A stretch of DNA of 64,000 bases. Origin: Monosporascus cannonballus (lineage: Eukaryota > Ascomycota > Sordariomycetes > Xylariales). The notes under the pieces were generated by a model. The model was not told the DNA's origin and made no database searches. It was given only the letters and a program-made list of their open reading frames with translations. Made by a program: the position numbers and the translations under genes. The stretch lies in assembly GCA_004154925.1 (NCBI GenBank), contig QJNS01000068.1, forward strand, positions 248,001-312,000. Reading direction: 5' to 3'. Positions 48,114 to 60,761 of this stretch are shown here, piece after piece (positions within the stretch are counted from its first letter, which is position 1; each line of letters opens with the position of its first letter).

Positions 48114-50430
48114 ATGGTTGCTTAATTAATAAACCTTAACGAATCCTTTTTAAGACGCGTTCCTAGGTATCTGCTTAAGAAGAGGACCCTTAAAAAGTAC
48201 GACATTCTCGAGTTTTACGTTAGTACGAAAGCTGGCATGTTATGGGTATATATTAACCTTAACGTGGCCCAAATGCCACCTTTGCTAACGATACCAATTT
48301 TTCCTAAGCCTTATTACTTTTAGAATGAAATAATTAACAAATATGCTCTGGATGGCCCGAATTATTCGAAATTCGAAAGGGCCCTAAAAGCATATAACAG
48401 AAAATAATCCCTATATATTGTGTAAAAAAAGGTATTCGTTAAAATTAATACGTTCTTAAACTAGTTCGTTCACCTTGATTATTATTGAGTATATTGGAAA
48501 AAAGTTACGTTTCGAAGAAAATTAATTACTTTAAAGGATAAGTTTAAATTTAACAATAATATTCGAATTTACGAAGTTAACGCTTAATATAAATAAGCGT
48601 TAAAAACTAATAAGATCCAAATAGATATTTGGTTATTTATATACTGGAAAATATATATTAAAGCCGCGGAATTTCAGATATTGGCCGTTATAGGTTATTA
48701 CGGCCACCTTGATTTCCTAAAGGCTGTTAACATTTATTTACCCGATTTTTTTTGTTACCCAGAAAGCTAAAATGGAAAAAGCCATATTTGAAGGTAAAGA
48801 TCTTGCTAAACTTTTACCCGTACAGAAGTTTGTGGAACGGTTCCGAAGCCATATGCGGCTACGGAAAGCTTAAAGCGTTACCGCAGAACAGTTGTTACGG
48901 AAAGCGTTCGGTATTACCTTAAATGGAAAGATTCCTGATTAAACGGGTATACTTTCAGATAACTGAAACAATAATAACCAGAATAACAATAACAGCCGGA
49001 ATAACGGCGGCAGTAATAACAATAACCGCCTTACGCCAAAATATTACTGTAAAAAGAAATACTTTTTTAAGAATTACCCTTATATTAACGAAAACGTTAA
49101 ACCTAATAAGTGAAACGAGGTTTCTGAAATCAGGAAAAAAATAAATAAGCATATTTCGAAAGTTTCCATTTAGTAAAAAAAAAAGATTAAAAGTTTGCAG
49201 AAAGGAAATAAGCCATAAGTTTTTTAGTTAACTTTAACGCTTTTCGTAACAGGACTTCTTATAAGCCCATAGGCTAACGGTGTTATTACCGGATATAACT
49301 TAAAAAGATTTATTTTACTAAATACCTATTTCGATTTTTATATAGGAAATCGCAAGGCTGATTTTCTTAATTTATACTTACCGAAAGTTAACGGAAAACT
49401 TTTAGCCGGAAGAAAGTATCTCGATATTATAGGTAAAAATACACGAAAAATTACGTTTATTATACCGTTAAAAAGGTTTAATACCTTCCTTTTGAAAAAT
49501 TATTTATATGTTTTTAAGATATATACTAATTTAACTTCGTACAAATTATTTTAATAGGCTGGGATTTATTAGAATTACGAAACCGACGTCGTATATTACA
49601 AAACGTTAAGTACAAAAATAGCTAAAGTTAATTAAATCGAACGTTAGCTTGTTATATATTACGTTAAAGTAACGCCGGAAAACGACGATAACGATATTGC
49701 TTTAATAACCTTTATAATAATTAAAAAGCTTATTATTACCGTTCCGGAAAACGAAAATAACTTAAAGAATAAAATTATTTTCGAAAACGAAAATAAGGAT
49801 TTCGTTCTGGAGCCCCTAATTTAGGAATTCCTACCTTTTAAGCTAATTCTACAGCAAAAGCTTTATAGCAATAATTCCAGGCTTTTTTTAAAGCTTTTAA
49901 AAAAAGACGTTACGATATAATATCAAAAATTAGCCTACCTAGGCTTACGCGCATTTAAAAAGGTGGTACATGTAATTACCGGAACGAAAATTTATTTATC
50001 TTTAACGATTTAATATCAGGATTATTAGGTTATTAAGGCGCGGAAAAAGATATTACGACGGCAGCTAATTAAGGAAAGTAAACTTTTTAATACGATATAC
50101 GTTAATTTTTTCGAATTTAATAACGCTTTCGACGGGCGTATAAAAACGTTAATTATTACTTATTTAATTATTAGGGTTAAAATTAGTTATATTTTAAAAC
50201 GAAAGAAATATATTTTAATTATCTTAATAAACGTAATAATTTTCCTTAAGAAATAGTTCTATATCAAGGTTAAAACGATCGTATCAAACGGCGAGATTTC
50301 CTTCGGGAACAAGCTTCGAAAATAGCTTTTTGATACAGGTATTTTCCATAAATCCTCGCCTCTATATATTAAGGAGCCCGCAAACGTTCAGGAATACGCC
50401 GAGGGCGTAATTATTACAAAAGCACGTTAC
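48114..50430 (+). pseudogene. Copia D gag-protease-integrase (5' part)
   Basis: In-frame TAA/TAG codons at probable Gln/Trp positions interrupt an otherwise continuous frame. The order is gag, an Asn-rich linker, zinc finger, protease, pre-integrase and integrase catalytic core (TIYVNFFEFNNAFDGR, with the first catalytic Asp changed to Asn). The frame stops in the integrase at the F insertion and resumes at about 57717. The 73-codon open frame at 48923-49144 is a different frame over the Asn-rich stretch and is not separate. Confidence 0.75.
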
Positions 50431-50848
50431 TGTTACGGATCCCCGAATAGACCCGTTCTGGAGGCCCCAGGGCTGCAGAAAAGGGAAAAGCTCCATACTT
50501 TAAGTTACGTAACTTAGAATAATCTAATTAATTTATTAAATTATATAGATTACTATGATCTGGGTAATTTAACAAATCCAAGAGATTAATATCATATTAA
50601 TAAAATAAAAGAAAATATAAGATTTCAGGTTTTTTATATAAATAGTTACTTACTTAATTCCGTTTTTTAGTTATTAATTTAAGCTTTTAACTAAAGGTAA
50701 CCGTACCGTTTTTTAATTAAAAGAGAAATACCGTAAAATCTCCTTAACGAATATATTAAATTATTTTTCGCCTTATTATTACTTATAAATTAAAACCTTT
50801 TTCGGATATTATTTATATTACCAGATAATATATAATAAGTTCGTTATA
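50431..50848 (+). repeat. 5' LTR of element F (418 bp)
   Basis: Starts TGTTACGGATCCCCG and ends GTTCGTTATA. The first 90 bp keep normal GC; the rest is RIP-mutated. Confidence 0.9.
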
Positions 50849-51384
50849 TTTTAATAATTTTTTAATTAATAATTAACGAATAATTTAAGGCCTAATTAAG
50901 CATAAATTTTCTTAAATTTAATAAAAATAATATTATAAAACGATATTTAAAAAACAAATAACATACCCGATCTTTATTATTAATTAATAAAGGATTAATA
51001 ACCAGATTAAATAATTTACTGCTTATTAAAAAAGTTTTTTAATTAATCGATAATATGGTCCTACTTATTATTCGATCTTAGGAAAAATTATTTTCGCAGC
51101 CCAAATAATAACTTACCCCGGCCCTTAAGGATATTATCGAGATCCAAAGAAAAAAGTCGGAAAAAAAGGTGGTTAAAAAAGGAACTAAGGAAAAATATAG
51201 AGCCGAAATCCTAAAAGGAAAAGAAAAAGAACTTATTACGGAAAAAAGATTGGACTTTTTGGCCCAGAAGGTTTAAAGCCTGGAATAAGAAAATGCCTAA
51301 TTCGTTCAGGGAAGAAAACTAATTTTTCCTCAGTTTGGCTCGGCCAAAGGACGAAGCCAAAAGGCTGGCTACCGACCACCTTTA

Positions 51385-52256
51385 GTGGACATAGGACGAA
51401 TGCAAAAAAGAACCTCGACCCTACTATTGTTCGGCGCTAACCGGATACGGGAAGGAATTATTCCACCTTCTGGTTATTACGGAATGCCAGACGTTAAGGG
51501 TTATAAGCCAATTCCCCTTAAGCCTTATAACGGGTCGGAGAATCTTGATAAATTTTTGGTTCAGGCCAGGTTTTACCTCAAATTTTATGAAAACTTTTTG
51601 ATAAAGGATTATCAAAAAATGATGGTTATTTCTTAATTATTAACCGGACGAATCCGAAAATAATTCGAACCTATTTTAACGGATTATTTTAAAAAATATC
51701 TAAAAAAGTTTTCGGACCTTATTAATTATATTTTTAATAAGTACGAAAATTTTGAAAAAAAAATAAAAACCTTATTTGGAAATCCAAATAAGAAATAGGA
51801 TATTATTAAGCAATTCCATTTTTTTTACCAAATTAAGTTAACCGCTAAATATACGATTAAATTTAACCGTCTGGCCGCCGTTTCGAATTTACCGGAAAAT
51901 GCGTTATTTTACCTTTATTATAATAACTTAAAATTTTTAATTAAAAATAAAATATATAAAGTACCTAAGGTTAAGTCTTTTACGGAATATACCGATAAGG
52001 TTATTATTACTGATAAACAAGTTTTCGACCGGTATTTCGAAAAAAAAAGGACCGGCAAACGAGATAATAATAAGGGTTCGAAAAGCCAGAATAAGAAAGA
52101 TAAAGGCAAATTTTAAAAGGAAACAAATTCCGTTTCGAAAAAGCCTAAGAAAAACAAATTCAAAATAGAATGTTTTAATTATGGCAAAAAAAGGCATTTT
52201 AAAAGCGAATATCGTTTTCCCGTTAAAAGGAATTCCAAAAAAAAAAGAATTCTTTA
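51385..52256 (+). pseudogene. gag of element F
   Basis: The longest surviving piece is open at 51385-51636 and reads VDIGRMQKRTSTLLLFGANR, then PLKPYNGSENLDKFLVQARF and DYQKMMVIS, a typical retrotransposon gag. After a TAA it continues in frame with LTGRI, FNRLAAVSNLPENALFYLYY, and the zinc knuckle region. In the family this protein forms the virus-like particle and binds element RNA. The homologous part of E lies at about 25330-26300. Confidence 0.75.
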
Positions 52257-53229
52257 ACTTTAAAAAAAAGTTAGGATAATAAAATAAAAAATAAATAATA
52301 AAGCAAAAAAAGAAAAAAAAAAGTTAATTCGATTTCCTCCTAGCCAAAATTTATTATTGCTATAATTACTTAAATTTAAAACGATATCCTAAAGTACGAA
52401 AACTATTTAATTTGCCAGGATTTTAAGGTTAAAGCTTGCAAATATTACTTAAGATAAACGGCTTCCAGAATAATTATAGGGCTAAAATACTAATATTATT
52501 TTAATTCCCAGAAATATAAGATGTATATAAAGGACGGTTAATTTCGACTAAATATTAATAATTATAAATAATTATTCCTGGAACTTTATAAATTCCCAAA
52601 ATATATTATTTATTAGAAAACGTTATCGGTAAACCTTTATAACTTATTACATTTTACCGCTTATTATTAAAATAATTATTTCGTTTATTTCCGAATTAAA
52701 AAGAATAATAACTTTTGGCCCGGATGGAATAATAAAATCCTTACCGAATTAAATAATAAATGCCGATATACAAAAACCTTATAATGGCCAGAATATCTAA
52801 GGTTTTATTATATGTATTTTAAGTTAGAACGGAATTAAAAAATTATATCGCAAAAATATTTATGTTATTTTCCAATATTTTGCGTTTAATATAAGCTTTT
52901 AGATATAAGAATACTTTTTTTGGAAAATTACCTTTTTGTTTTTATAACCCAAAAAACATAAAATTAAAAAATAAGCCAGGAAAAAAATTTAATTTTGAAA
53001 CCTTAATGCAAATACGGCAAGAAAATATGGTTCCGGTATAAAAATAATTAATATACCAAATATGCTATTAGAAAAGCTTGCGAATAAAAATTCGCTTAAG
53101 CCGGATGGTATCAAAAATTAAAAAATTACCGAGGCCTTCGAAATTAAAGTACCGAAAAACCCTAATTTACAAAACCTTATATGAAATAACCAAAGGATTA
53201 CGCGGCCAAATAAAAATTCTTTTTTAATA

Positions 53230-56200
53230 TAGAAATAAGATATTTAAAGTTATAATTAACTTAGGAGCCAAAAAAAATTTTATTTTTCCTTTAATAATAA
53301 TAAAATATCAGATTCCTTAGAAATATAAGTTAAAATCTTATAAGTTACGTATAATAAATAAAAACTTATTTATATATAATAACGGACGAATTTTTCGAAA
53401 AATTGAAAAACTTCCGGTACAAATTTAAGGATATTAAAAATAAATTTTATTGGATATTGCCGATATTTCCAAATACGATATTATTTTAGGAATGCCATAA
53501 TTTAGATTTAGTAATTTATATATCGATTAAAAAAGCTAAATATTTTTATAAGAATAAAAACGAAAATTATCCGAAAAAGATAACTAGGAAATCTGCTATA
53601 TTATTAAGAAAATCCAGATTGCAAATTAGATTTCCAAGGTATTATTTGAATATCGACGATTTAAAAAATTATTTAAAAATAAAAAAACCACGAATTACTA
53701 CCATATATTTAATAAAATCATAAAATATTTATTAAAAAAAGATATTATTTTAAATTTTATAAGATTTATTATATAAATCCCGATAAATTAAAGGCCTTAT
53801 GGAAAAGTATTTAATTTAATTTAAAAAAAGGATATATTTAATTTTTTAATTTTTTTACTGGATACCTTATTTTTATAATACCAAAAATTAAAATTAAAAA
53901 GTAAAAAATCGATAAAAATAAAAACCTAATTTTCAAAAAAATAATTAATTACCGATAATTAAACGATATTACGATTAAAAATGGATATCCTTTAACCCTT
54001 ATAAATATATTAAAAAAATATTAACAAAATAAAATAATTTATTGCATTTAATTTCTAAAACAGATATTATTATATTAAAATAGCCAAAAAAAAAAAATAA
54101 AAAACAATATTTAAAATAATATATGGATTTTACAAATATAAAATAATATTTATGGGATTTATTAATATTCCCGCTAATTTTTAACGTTTAATAATAATTA
54201 TATTCAGAAAATTTCTGGATAAATTTGTTTTCGTTTATCTTGACGATATCCTTATTTATTCCGAGACTTTGGAAAAATATAAAAAGTATATCGTTTAAAT
54301 GCTTTAAACGTTAAATAAAGCAAATATCCGAATTAATCCGGCCAAAAATATATGGCATATGCAAAAACTGGATTTTTTGGGATATATTTTTACTCCCGGC
54401 CAAATTTAGATTTAACGCTTTAAGATAAAAGCAATTAAGAATTAATTTATTTCCGATAAGGCGACCGTTATAAATATCCGATAGATCTTAGGATTTACGG
54501 ATTATGTACGTAATTTAATTAAAAAATACGGAAATATTATTAAGCTATTAACGAAATTTATTACCAAAAAGTATGTCGGAAAAAAATTTGAATTCCTAAA
54601 AAAAGTAAAAAAAACATTCCGGAAATTAAAAAAAATAATTACTGGTAAATTAATAATGAAAATGCCAAACCTAAATAAAAAAAAACGATTAAAAATAAAT
54701 ATTTTAAAATACGCCTTAAGTACAGTTTTAAAATAACAAAAAAATAATAGCAAATAATACCTAATAACTTATTATTTAAAAACATTTTAAAACGTAAAAT
54801 TCAAATACCAAATTTACGATAAAAAGCTATTAATAATTATTAATGCTTTTAAGGAATAAAAACTTTTCCTTAACGGAACGAAAAAATCTTTCGATATTTA
54901 TTTTAATTATAAAAATTTTATTTAATTTATAAAAACTTAAAAATTAAATAAACGATATAAAAAATAAATAATTTTTTTATCCAGATTTAACTTTAGGATA
55001 TATTATATTAAAGGAAAAAAAATATTTAAATAAATATTTTTAATCGTAAAAAAAATTACGATTTTAAAATTCCTAAAAAAAATATATAAATATTATAATA
55101 TAATAAGAACGGTACCGTATAATTATATAAAATAATGAAAATATTAATACTTAAATTCTTAATACGGTTCCGAAATTTTTATAATACGGAAAAACAGAAA
55201 AAAGTTTAATAATTAAAAAAATAACCAAAGGATTAATTATTATATTATGGCAAAATTTATGTTCTTAAGGAATAACAGGAATAATTTGTAAAGGAATTTT
55301 ATGAAAACTTATTATATAGATATTAAAAAATTTTCAAAATTATTAAATGGTTATAAAAACGATATAACTTTCCAAAGTTACGCCGTATGGTCAAAAAGGT
55401 AATTAAGGATTATAATATTTGTAATAAGGCCAAAATAATATGCCATAAGCCTTACGGATTATTATAACCTATTAATATTTTTAATAAAATATAAAATATT
55501 ATAACTTAGGATTTTATTATTAATTTATTATTATTTAAAAACCTAATTACCGGAATCGAATATAACGGAATATGGGTAATTATCGACAAATTTACTAAAT
55601 ATAAGTATTTTTTACCTTTTAAAGGAAATATAACGGTAAAATAATTAATTTACGTTTTTATTAAATATTACCTTAATAAATACGGAATATTAGAAAAAAT
55701 CATTTCCGATAGAAATACGTTATTTATTTCGAAATTTGGCACCAATTTCTTTAAATAAATAAATGCTAAATTTAAATTTTTAATAACATATTATCTTTAA
55801 ACGGATAATTAAATCGAAAAACTAAACCAGATTTTGGAATAATACTTTCGGAATTATATTAATTACTAATAGGATAATTAGGTAAAGCTTTTATTATTAG
55901 CATAAATCGCTTATAACATTTCCGTTAACGGGGATATAGGCGTATTTCCTTATACGGCTATATATGGATACGATACAAAGGTAAAACGACCCAAATAACC
56001 GCTTAACAAAATACCAAAAATTATTACGATTACCTTAAAAGCAAAAATATTAATAATAAAAATTAAAATAATTTAAATCCGTTTCCAAAACGAATTACGA
56101 TTCCTTTAATAACGGATAACCCAGTATTACAATAAAAAAAAATTAAAGGACCAATTTTAACGAGAGAAAATAAAATTTACTTATTACGCTAAAAATAAAA

Positions 56201-56640
56201 CGCGATTTCGAATATCTTATAAATCAAAATAAAAAAACCCAACGATAAGTTCGATTTTAAAAAGTTTAGTCCGTTTAAGGTTAAGGAAATTATTTTTAAA
56301 ACCAATTACCGATTGTTATTACCCAAAAATATAAAAATATACCTTATTTTTTATATTTTTTTACTTAAACCAGTACCTAAGAACGCCCCGTTAAAAATAA
56401 ATTTAAAATTCGAAAAAGATTTAAACGAATACGAAATTAAACGAATATTAGATTTTAAAATAATTAATAATAAAATCTAATACCTAGTTAAATAAAAAGA
56501 ATACTTATATAAAGAAAATATATAGAAATTATTTAACCATTTAACGAATACAATAAACCTGGTTAAGACGTTTTACCGCCAAAATCCTGACCGATTATTT
56601 TTAATACGGCTAAGGTTATAGGCAATAACGGTCCCCTGCT
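53230..56640 (+). pseudogene. pol of element F (protease to chromodomain)
   Basis: Continuous homology to chromoviral pol in one main frame, broken by TAA/TAG. The protease has lost its catalytic Asp (GAC to AAC). The RT keeps YLDD, with VYLDDILIYSETLEKYKKY downstream. The integrase keeps part of its zinc finger and DKFTKY. The chromodomain, which in this family directs integration to heterochromatin, is followed by FYRQNPDR. The stops rule out a functional polyprotein. Confidence 0.8.
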
Positions 56641-57198
56641 TAAATCCAAACCTTCGGCATTTTAGTCGAAAAAAATAAACGCCTTTATTATGGCGTTTAT
56701 CTTTAAAACAAATTGCGCTTATTCCGTTTCCACATAATGTCGTTCTTTTTTTATTTTTTCCCGTTTTTTTAACTGGTTTAGCTTATAACCCTTAAAAAGT
56801 AGTTATAATTTTTTTTTCTTTAAAATATTTTCTTAATAACGCAAACGTTATAACTTATTTATTTTTTTCGATATTTCTTTTTGAAATTTTTGCTACAGTT
56901 TTATAAATTCATTTTTAGTAATACGACGTTCCTTTTAAAAACGGTTACGTTTAGAATTAATATTTTCTAACGAAAATATGGTAATCGCTAATCCATTATA
57001 ATAACGTTAACGACGGGTATAATAATAATAGTTTAAAATGTTCTTTATTATAAAGTACTTAAACTCCCCAGATAAAAAATAGTTAAAATAAGGTAATACC
57101 TTAAATCCAAATTTGAAAATATAAGCAAACCGGTTATTGCAAATCTGATATTGGTTCGTACGGAAAGGGCACGCCGGTTTTTCTGCTCGACCTGCCAT
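56573..57198 (-). pseudogene. Antisense ORF of gypsy element F, ATG retained
   Basis: ATG at 57198, open for 63 codons (MAGRAEKPACPFRTNQYQIC, then IFKFGFKVLPYFNYF and FIIKNILNYYYY). It continues through stops with a basic, probably coiled region, FVLKMN, LDLSRGPLLPITLAVLKII and GQDFGGKTS-stop at 56573-56575. It overlaps the 3' end of the chromodomain coding region on the other strand. GTAAGT lies at 57251-57246 on the same strand. Homologous to the E version along its length and to the family-1 version in its first third. No known domain recognised. Confidence 0.7.
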
Positions 57199-57293
57199 AA
57201 TAAGTTAACGGTAAGAAAAACAATTTTTAATTGGAGGGGAGAAATACTTACCTTTTTATTTTTGGGACAAAAATCCTGAAAGGAAGAAAATGG

Positions 57294-57711
57294 TATTACG
57301 GATCCCCGAATAGACCTGTTTTAAAGGCCTTAGGGCTGCAGAAAAAAGAAAAGCTTTACACTTTAAGTTACGTAACTTAAAGTAATTTAATTAATTTATT
57401 AAATTATACAGATCATTGTGATCTGGGTGATTTAATAAATTTAAAAAATTAATATTATATTAGTAAAATGGAAAAAGGTATAAGACTTTAGGTTTCCTAT
57501 GTAAATAGCTACTTACTTAGTTCCGCTTTTTAGCTATTAATTTAAGTTCTTAGCCAGAGGCAACCGTACCGTTTTCTGATTAAGAAAGGAGTACCGTGAA
57601 ATCTCCTTAACGAACATACTGAGTTATTTTTCGCCTTATTATTACCTGCAAATCAAGACCCTTTTCGGATACTGCTCATACTACCAGGTGGTGTATGACA
57701 GGTTCGTTACA
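57294..57711 (+). repeat. 3' LTR of element F (418 bp)
   Basis: Starts TATTACGGATCCCCG and ends GTTCGTTACA, followed by the GTTAC duplication. Less mutated than the 5' copy in its 3' half. Confidence 0.9.
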
Positions 57712-57716
57712 GTTAC

Positions 57717-60420
57717 CTAATTATTAGCAGTAACCTCCTTTCCAACTTGTGGCCGGAAGTAATAAAAATAGCCATATATATTACTAATCGCATATTTATC
57801 CATGCCTTAGTTTGGAAAACCCCTATTTAAGTCTTTAACGAATAACTAGCCAAAAAGAATAAAACACTTATTTTCGAAAAAGGTTTAAAGGCAAGCGTGG
57901 CGAATATTATGCTTTTCGGATCAAAGGCTTATGCGTTTACGGAAGCTGTTTATCGGGGTGCAAAACGCCTAAAAAAATAAATTCTAAAACGTATATCGGC
58001 TACCTTGTAAAATACGTAACTAATAACATATATCGGGTAGGGATTCTTTCGTAATAATACGTTATTACCGTTAAGGATATTTTCTTTAACGAAACGAAAA
58101 AATATCAAGGCGAACAGAAAAAATCCTCGTTCGAAATTGCGGAACTAAACAACTAAATCGATAATATCCTTATTCCAGTTATAGCAACAACCTTTTTAAG
58201 GACGTTTAAAGCTATCTTTAGCAGCGATCCTTTGGAAATAAATATCGTTAGGGGGGTAAATAATTTAGCAAAGCAAAACAAGCCTAAAAAAGTTATTTAC
58301 GACATTATCGTAATGGTTACAAATTCCCCTAATTAAAAATCTTTATAAAAAGCTAAGGAGGTAAAACTTAATAATCTTTATAAAATTATTTCGGATAAAA
58401 ATTTCTTTAATTCGATAATTAATAATAATTCCGAAAAAAACGCTTTAAGTTTTACTAATAAAACGGACGATTCGGAACGTAAAGCTAAACAACCTTATTT
58501 ACTTATACCGGAAATTATTTCAACCTTCGAAAAAAAATTTTAATAACATTATATATTATTACCGGATAAAACTTAAAATGTATTACCAAGTTCTTATTAG
58601 CCACGGCAACGCCGTACCGAATTAAATTTCTTAAATTAATTAATTATTATCGATTTTAAAACGCGAAATAAAAAAAGAAAAAAGCCACTTTCGGCTAATA
58701 CCAGTTATAAGTTGGAATTCGAAAAACGTAATACGTATTTAACTGCTTTTAACGTTATTTTTTCGATTACGATTAAGCATAATCGCCTATATCGTACTAG
58801 TTTTCCCGCTACCCCTCAAAATTGGCAGGAAACTATATAATATAAATACGCTAAAAACTAGAAAATAATTACGTTAAAAAAGTGGAATTAAATATATTAG
58901 GTAAAGCGATTAATTACCGTCACCCTATTGCAAAAGGCGATTTAGGACATAGGTTTTAACGGTATCCTTCCGTTAATGTAAGTATTTACATACAAATTCA
59001 ATAAGTACGGGGTACTTCAAAAGTTCAAAGCTAAGATTATTATCCGGGGTGATTTTTAGCCCCGTAAGGACCTTAACGCCTACGCTTCTACGTTAGCAGG
59101 CAGATTTTTTCGCATACTTATAGCTGTAGCAGCCCGATTTAACCTTGAACTTCGTCAACTTAACGCCGTTAATACGTTCTTATATAACGACCTCGATAAG
59201 CTAATATACGTACGCTTTTTATAAGGATTCGCACGCCCGGGCTTTTGTTTAAAGTTTCGGAAGGCCTTATACGGCTTAAGGCGATTATTACTTTTATAGC
59301 AACGGGACCTAACGGTAAGATTAAAGGAACTGAGATTAAAGTCCATTCCGGATAACCTATATATTATAACTAATAGCTGGTTAACGTTATTTTTTTACGT
59401 TAACGATATAGCTATAATATATAGGATTCGCAATATAATACGCGCTGAAAAATTCCTTGCAAAACTGATATAACGATTCCATATTAACGACCTAAGAGAT
59501 TTACAATAATTTCTTAAAATACGTATTTTGCGAAACCGCATAATTAGGAAATTATAATTATTATAAAACACCTACTAGGAAAAGCTATATATATACTTCG
59601 AATTATCTAAGCTTAAAAAACGTTATTTTAAGGTTTTTAAATAAAGAGATTTTAAAAAATATTAAGGCAAAATATTAATAGCGTTTAAAAAGTTGTATTT
59701 CGAAAAGATCGGAAGCTTATTATACGGAACTATCGCCATTCGCCCGGACTTGGCTGAAATTATTTCCCATTTATCTCGCTATTATAAAAACTTTAACCCT
59801 ATATACCTTAACGCTATTAACGAAGTTATTTTTTACGTTTATTCCATACGTACCTTAGCCCTGGAATTCGGAGGTAACGAAAATCCCAACGTACGATCGT
59901 TCCTATGCGTAAACGACGCCTTATTTGCAGATAACCCTAACCGGAAAAGCTCCTAAAGATTCGTATTATTATTCTTTGGTGGCCCTATCGTATAAAGGGC
60001 TAATAAGCAGAAGATAATTACCATTTTGAATACGGAAGCTAAGCTGTTAGCCCTATTACAAACCGTCAAAGAAATCTTTTTCATATTAAGGCTATTTAAG
60101 GCTATTGGGCTAAAGCTAAACGAGGACTTAATTATTTAAGTAAATAATAAGCAGACGATACGGTTAATTACTAAAAAAAACCATACGCCTAATTACGAAG
60201 CTAAAATACGTAAATATCCATAATCACTGGTTTCGCGAGGTTTACGTAGCAGGAAGGATAAAGATCGAATGGACGCTTACTAACGCCATAATGGCAGACG
60301 GCTTAATTAAGCCCTTAAAGCTTTAGTAACATCAGAAGTTCGTTAAGTTGCTAAACCTTCGGAATGTTACTTTAAGGCTAAAGGAAGCCTAGGAAGTGTT
60401 AATTTATCCCAGGCGTCGCC
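57717..60420 (+). pseudogene. Copia D integrase end, reverse transcriptase and RNase H
   Basis: Resumes the integrase at IAIYITNR and HALVWKTPI, then LFGSKAY. RT: GFARPGFCLKFRKALYGLRR-like region near 59230-59280, and FFYVNDIAIIY at 59390 (YVDD with one Asp changed to Asn). The open frame 59693-59956 is RT-RNase H (YFEKIGSLLYGTIAIRPDL, DALFADNPNRKSS) and continues with FFGGPIV, ILNTEAKLLALL, TPNYEAKI, HNHWFREVYVAGRIKIEW and ADGLIKPLK, the standard copia C-terminus. Stops are few, so this element is younger or was less exposed to RIP than its neighbours. Confidence 0.8.
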
Positions 60421-60537
60421 CAACAACGGAAAACTATTGCTCCCGTTTCCTTCCTATCGTTCTTTCCCTTACCGTTTCTACACCTTTATCCCTAGACGAC
60501 CTTAAAAGTAGGGTCAGTAAGGAAGCTTTCCAACAAA

Positions 60538-60609
60538 GCTTCTGTGGTTTAGCGGTATGATATCAGGTCCTAACACTTAAAAGCATGGGTTCGAATCCCA
60601 TTAAAAGCT
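60538..60609 (+). tRNA. tRNA-like sequence (probable pseudogene) inside copia D
   Basis: Contains a good A box (TGGTTTAGCGG) and a perfect B box (GGTTCGAATCC). The T arm ATGGG/CCCAT pairs fully, and the acceptor GCTTCTG/TAAAAGC pairs at six of seven positions including a wobble. The anticodon arm is abnormal: TCAGGT/ACTTAA with a six-base loop and no clear U33, so no anticodon is assigned. It lies between the pol end and the 3' LTR of copia D, so it may be captured. Confidence 0.4.
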
Positions 60610-60611
60610 TC

Positions 60612-60649
60612 GGAGGTGCGTCGTAAAAAATGCTTTACAACGTACCTCC
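60612..60649 (+). repeat. Inverted repeat just after the tRNA-like sequence
   Basis: GGAGGTGCGT (60612-60621) pairs with ACGTACCTCC (60640-60649) over an 18-base loop; the single G-T pair fits a C-to-T change. Function unknown; it could be a hairpin of the element transcript. Confidence 0.55.
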
Positions 60650-60730
60650 CCGACCTTTTATTTTCCTTATTTTTATCTTAAACACCACGGTATTTCCTTT
60701 TTGGGCACTTGTTCAATATCGTGAGAGCTT

Positions 60731-60761
60731 CAGCTGTTAGTTCCTAACAGCTGGGGGGGTG
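60731..60761 (+). promoter_or_regulatory. Perfect hairpin and polypurine tract of copia D
   Basis: CAGCTGTTAG and CTAACAGCTG (60731-60740, 60744-60753) form a perfect 10 bp inverted repeat with a TTC loop. The G-run GGGGGGGTG follows directly and ends at the 3' LTR (60762). The G-run is the expected primer for plus-strand DNA synthesis. Confidence 0.7.

Larger units (their letters stand above)
50431..57711 (+). mobile_element. Element F: complete family-3 Ty3/gypsy chromovirus, RIP-inactivated
   Basis: LTRs of 418 bp at 50431-50848 and 57294-57711 with a perfect GTTAC duplication (50426-50430, 57712-57716); total 7281 bp. Gag: PLKPYNGSENLDKFLVQARF near 51510, then a zinc knuckle near 52170-52215 (CFNYGKKRHFKSEY, two Cys changed to Tyr). 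Protease site INLGAKKNFIF near 53255 (expected Asp and Ser of DSG mutated by transitions). RT has an intact YLDD at 54236-54247 followed by ILIYSE. Integrase near 55380-55750 (NICNKAK, GIWVIIDKFTKY). Chromodomain near 56420-56620 (EIKRILDFKIINNKI, VK, LNHLT-like, FYRQNPDR). Purine tract AGGAAGAAAATGG precedes the 3' LTR. Confidence 0.9.

Noticed and set aside
48955..49152. Possible small membrane protein (65 codons, Val/Ile-rich, minus strand)
   Set aside because: It is the complement of the Asn-codon-rich repeat (AAT/AAC) of copia D gag.
51918..54753. Minus-strand open frames in element F (51918-52197, 54502-54753)
   Set aside because: Complement of gag and RNase H sequence; hydrophobic composition comes from AT-richness. 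They are not at the conserved antisense-ORF position.
59155..59346. 63-codon minus-strand frame in copia D
   Set aside because: It overlaps the RT-coding region on the plus strand, which shows clear copia motifs.
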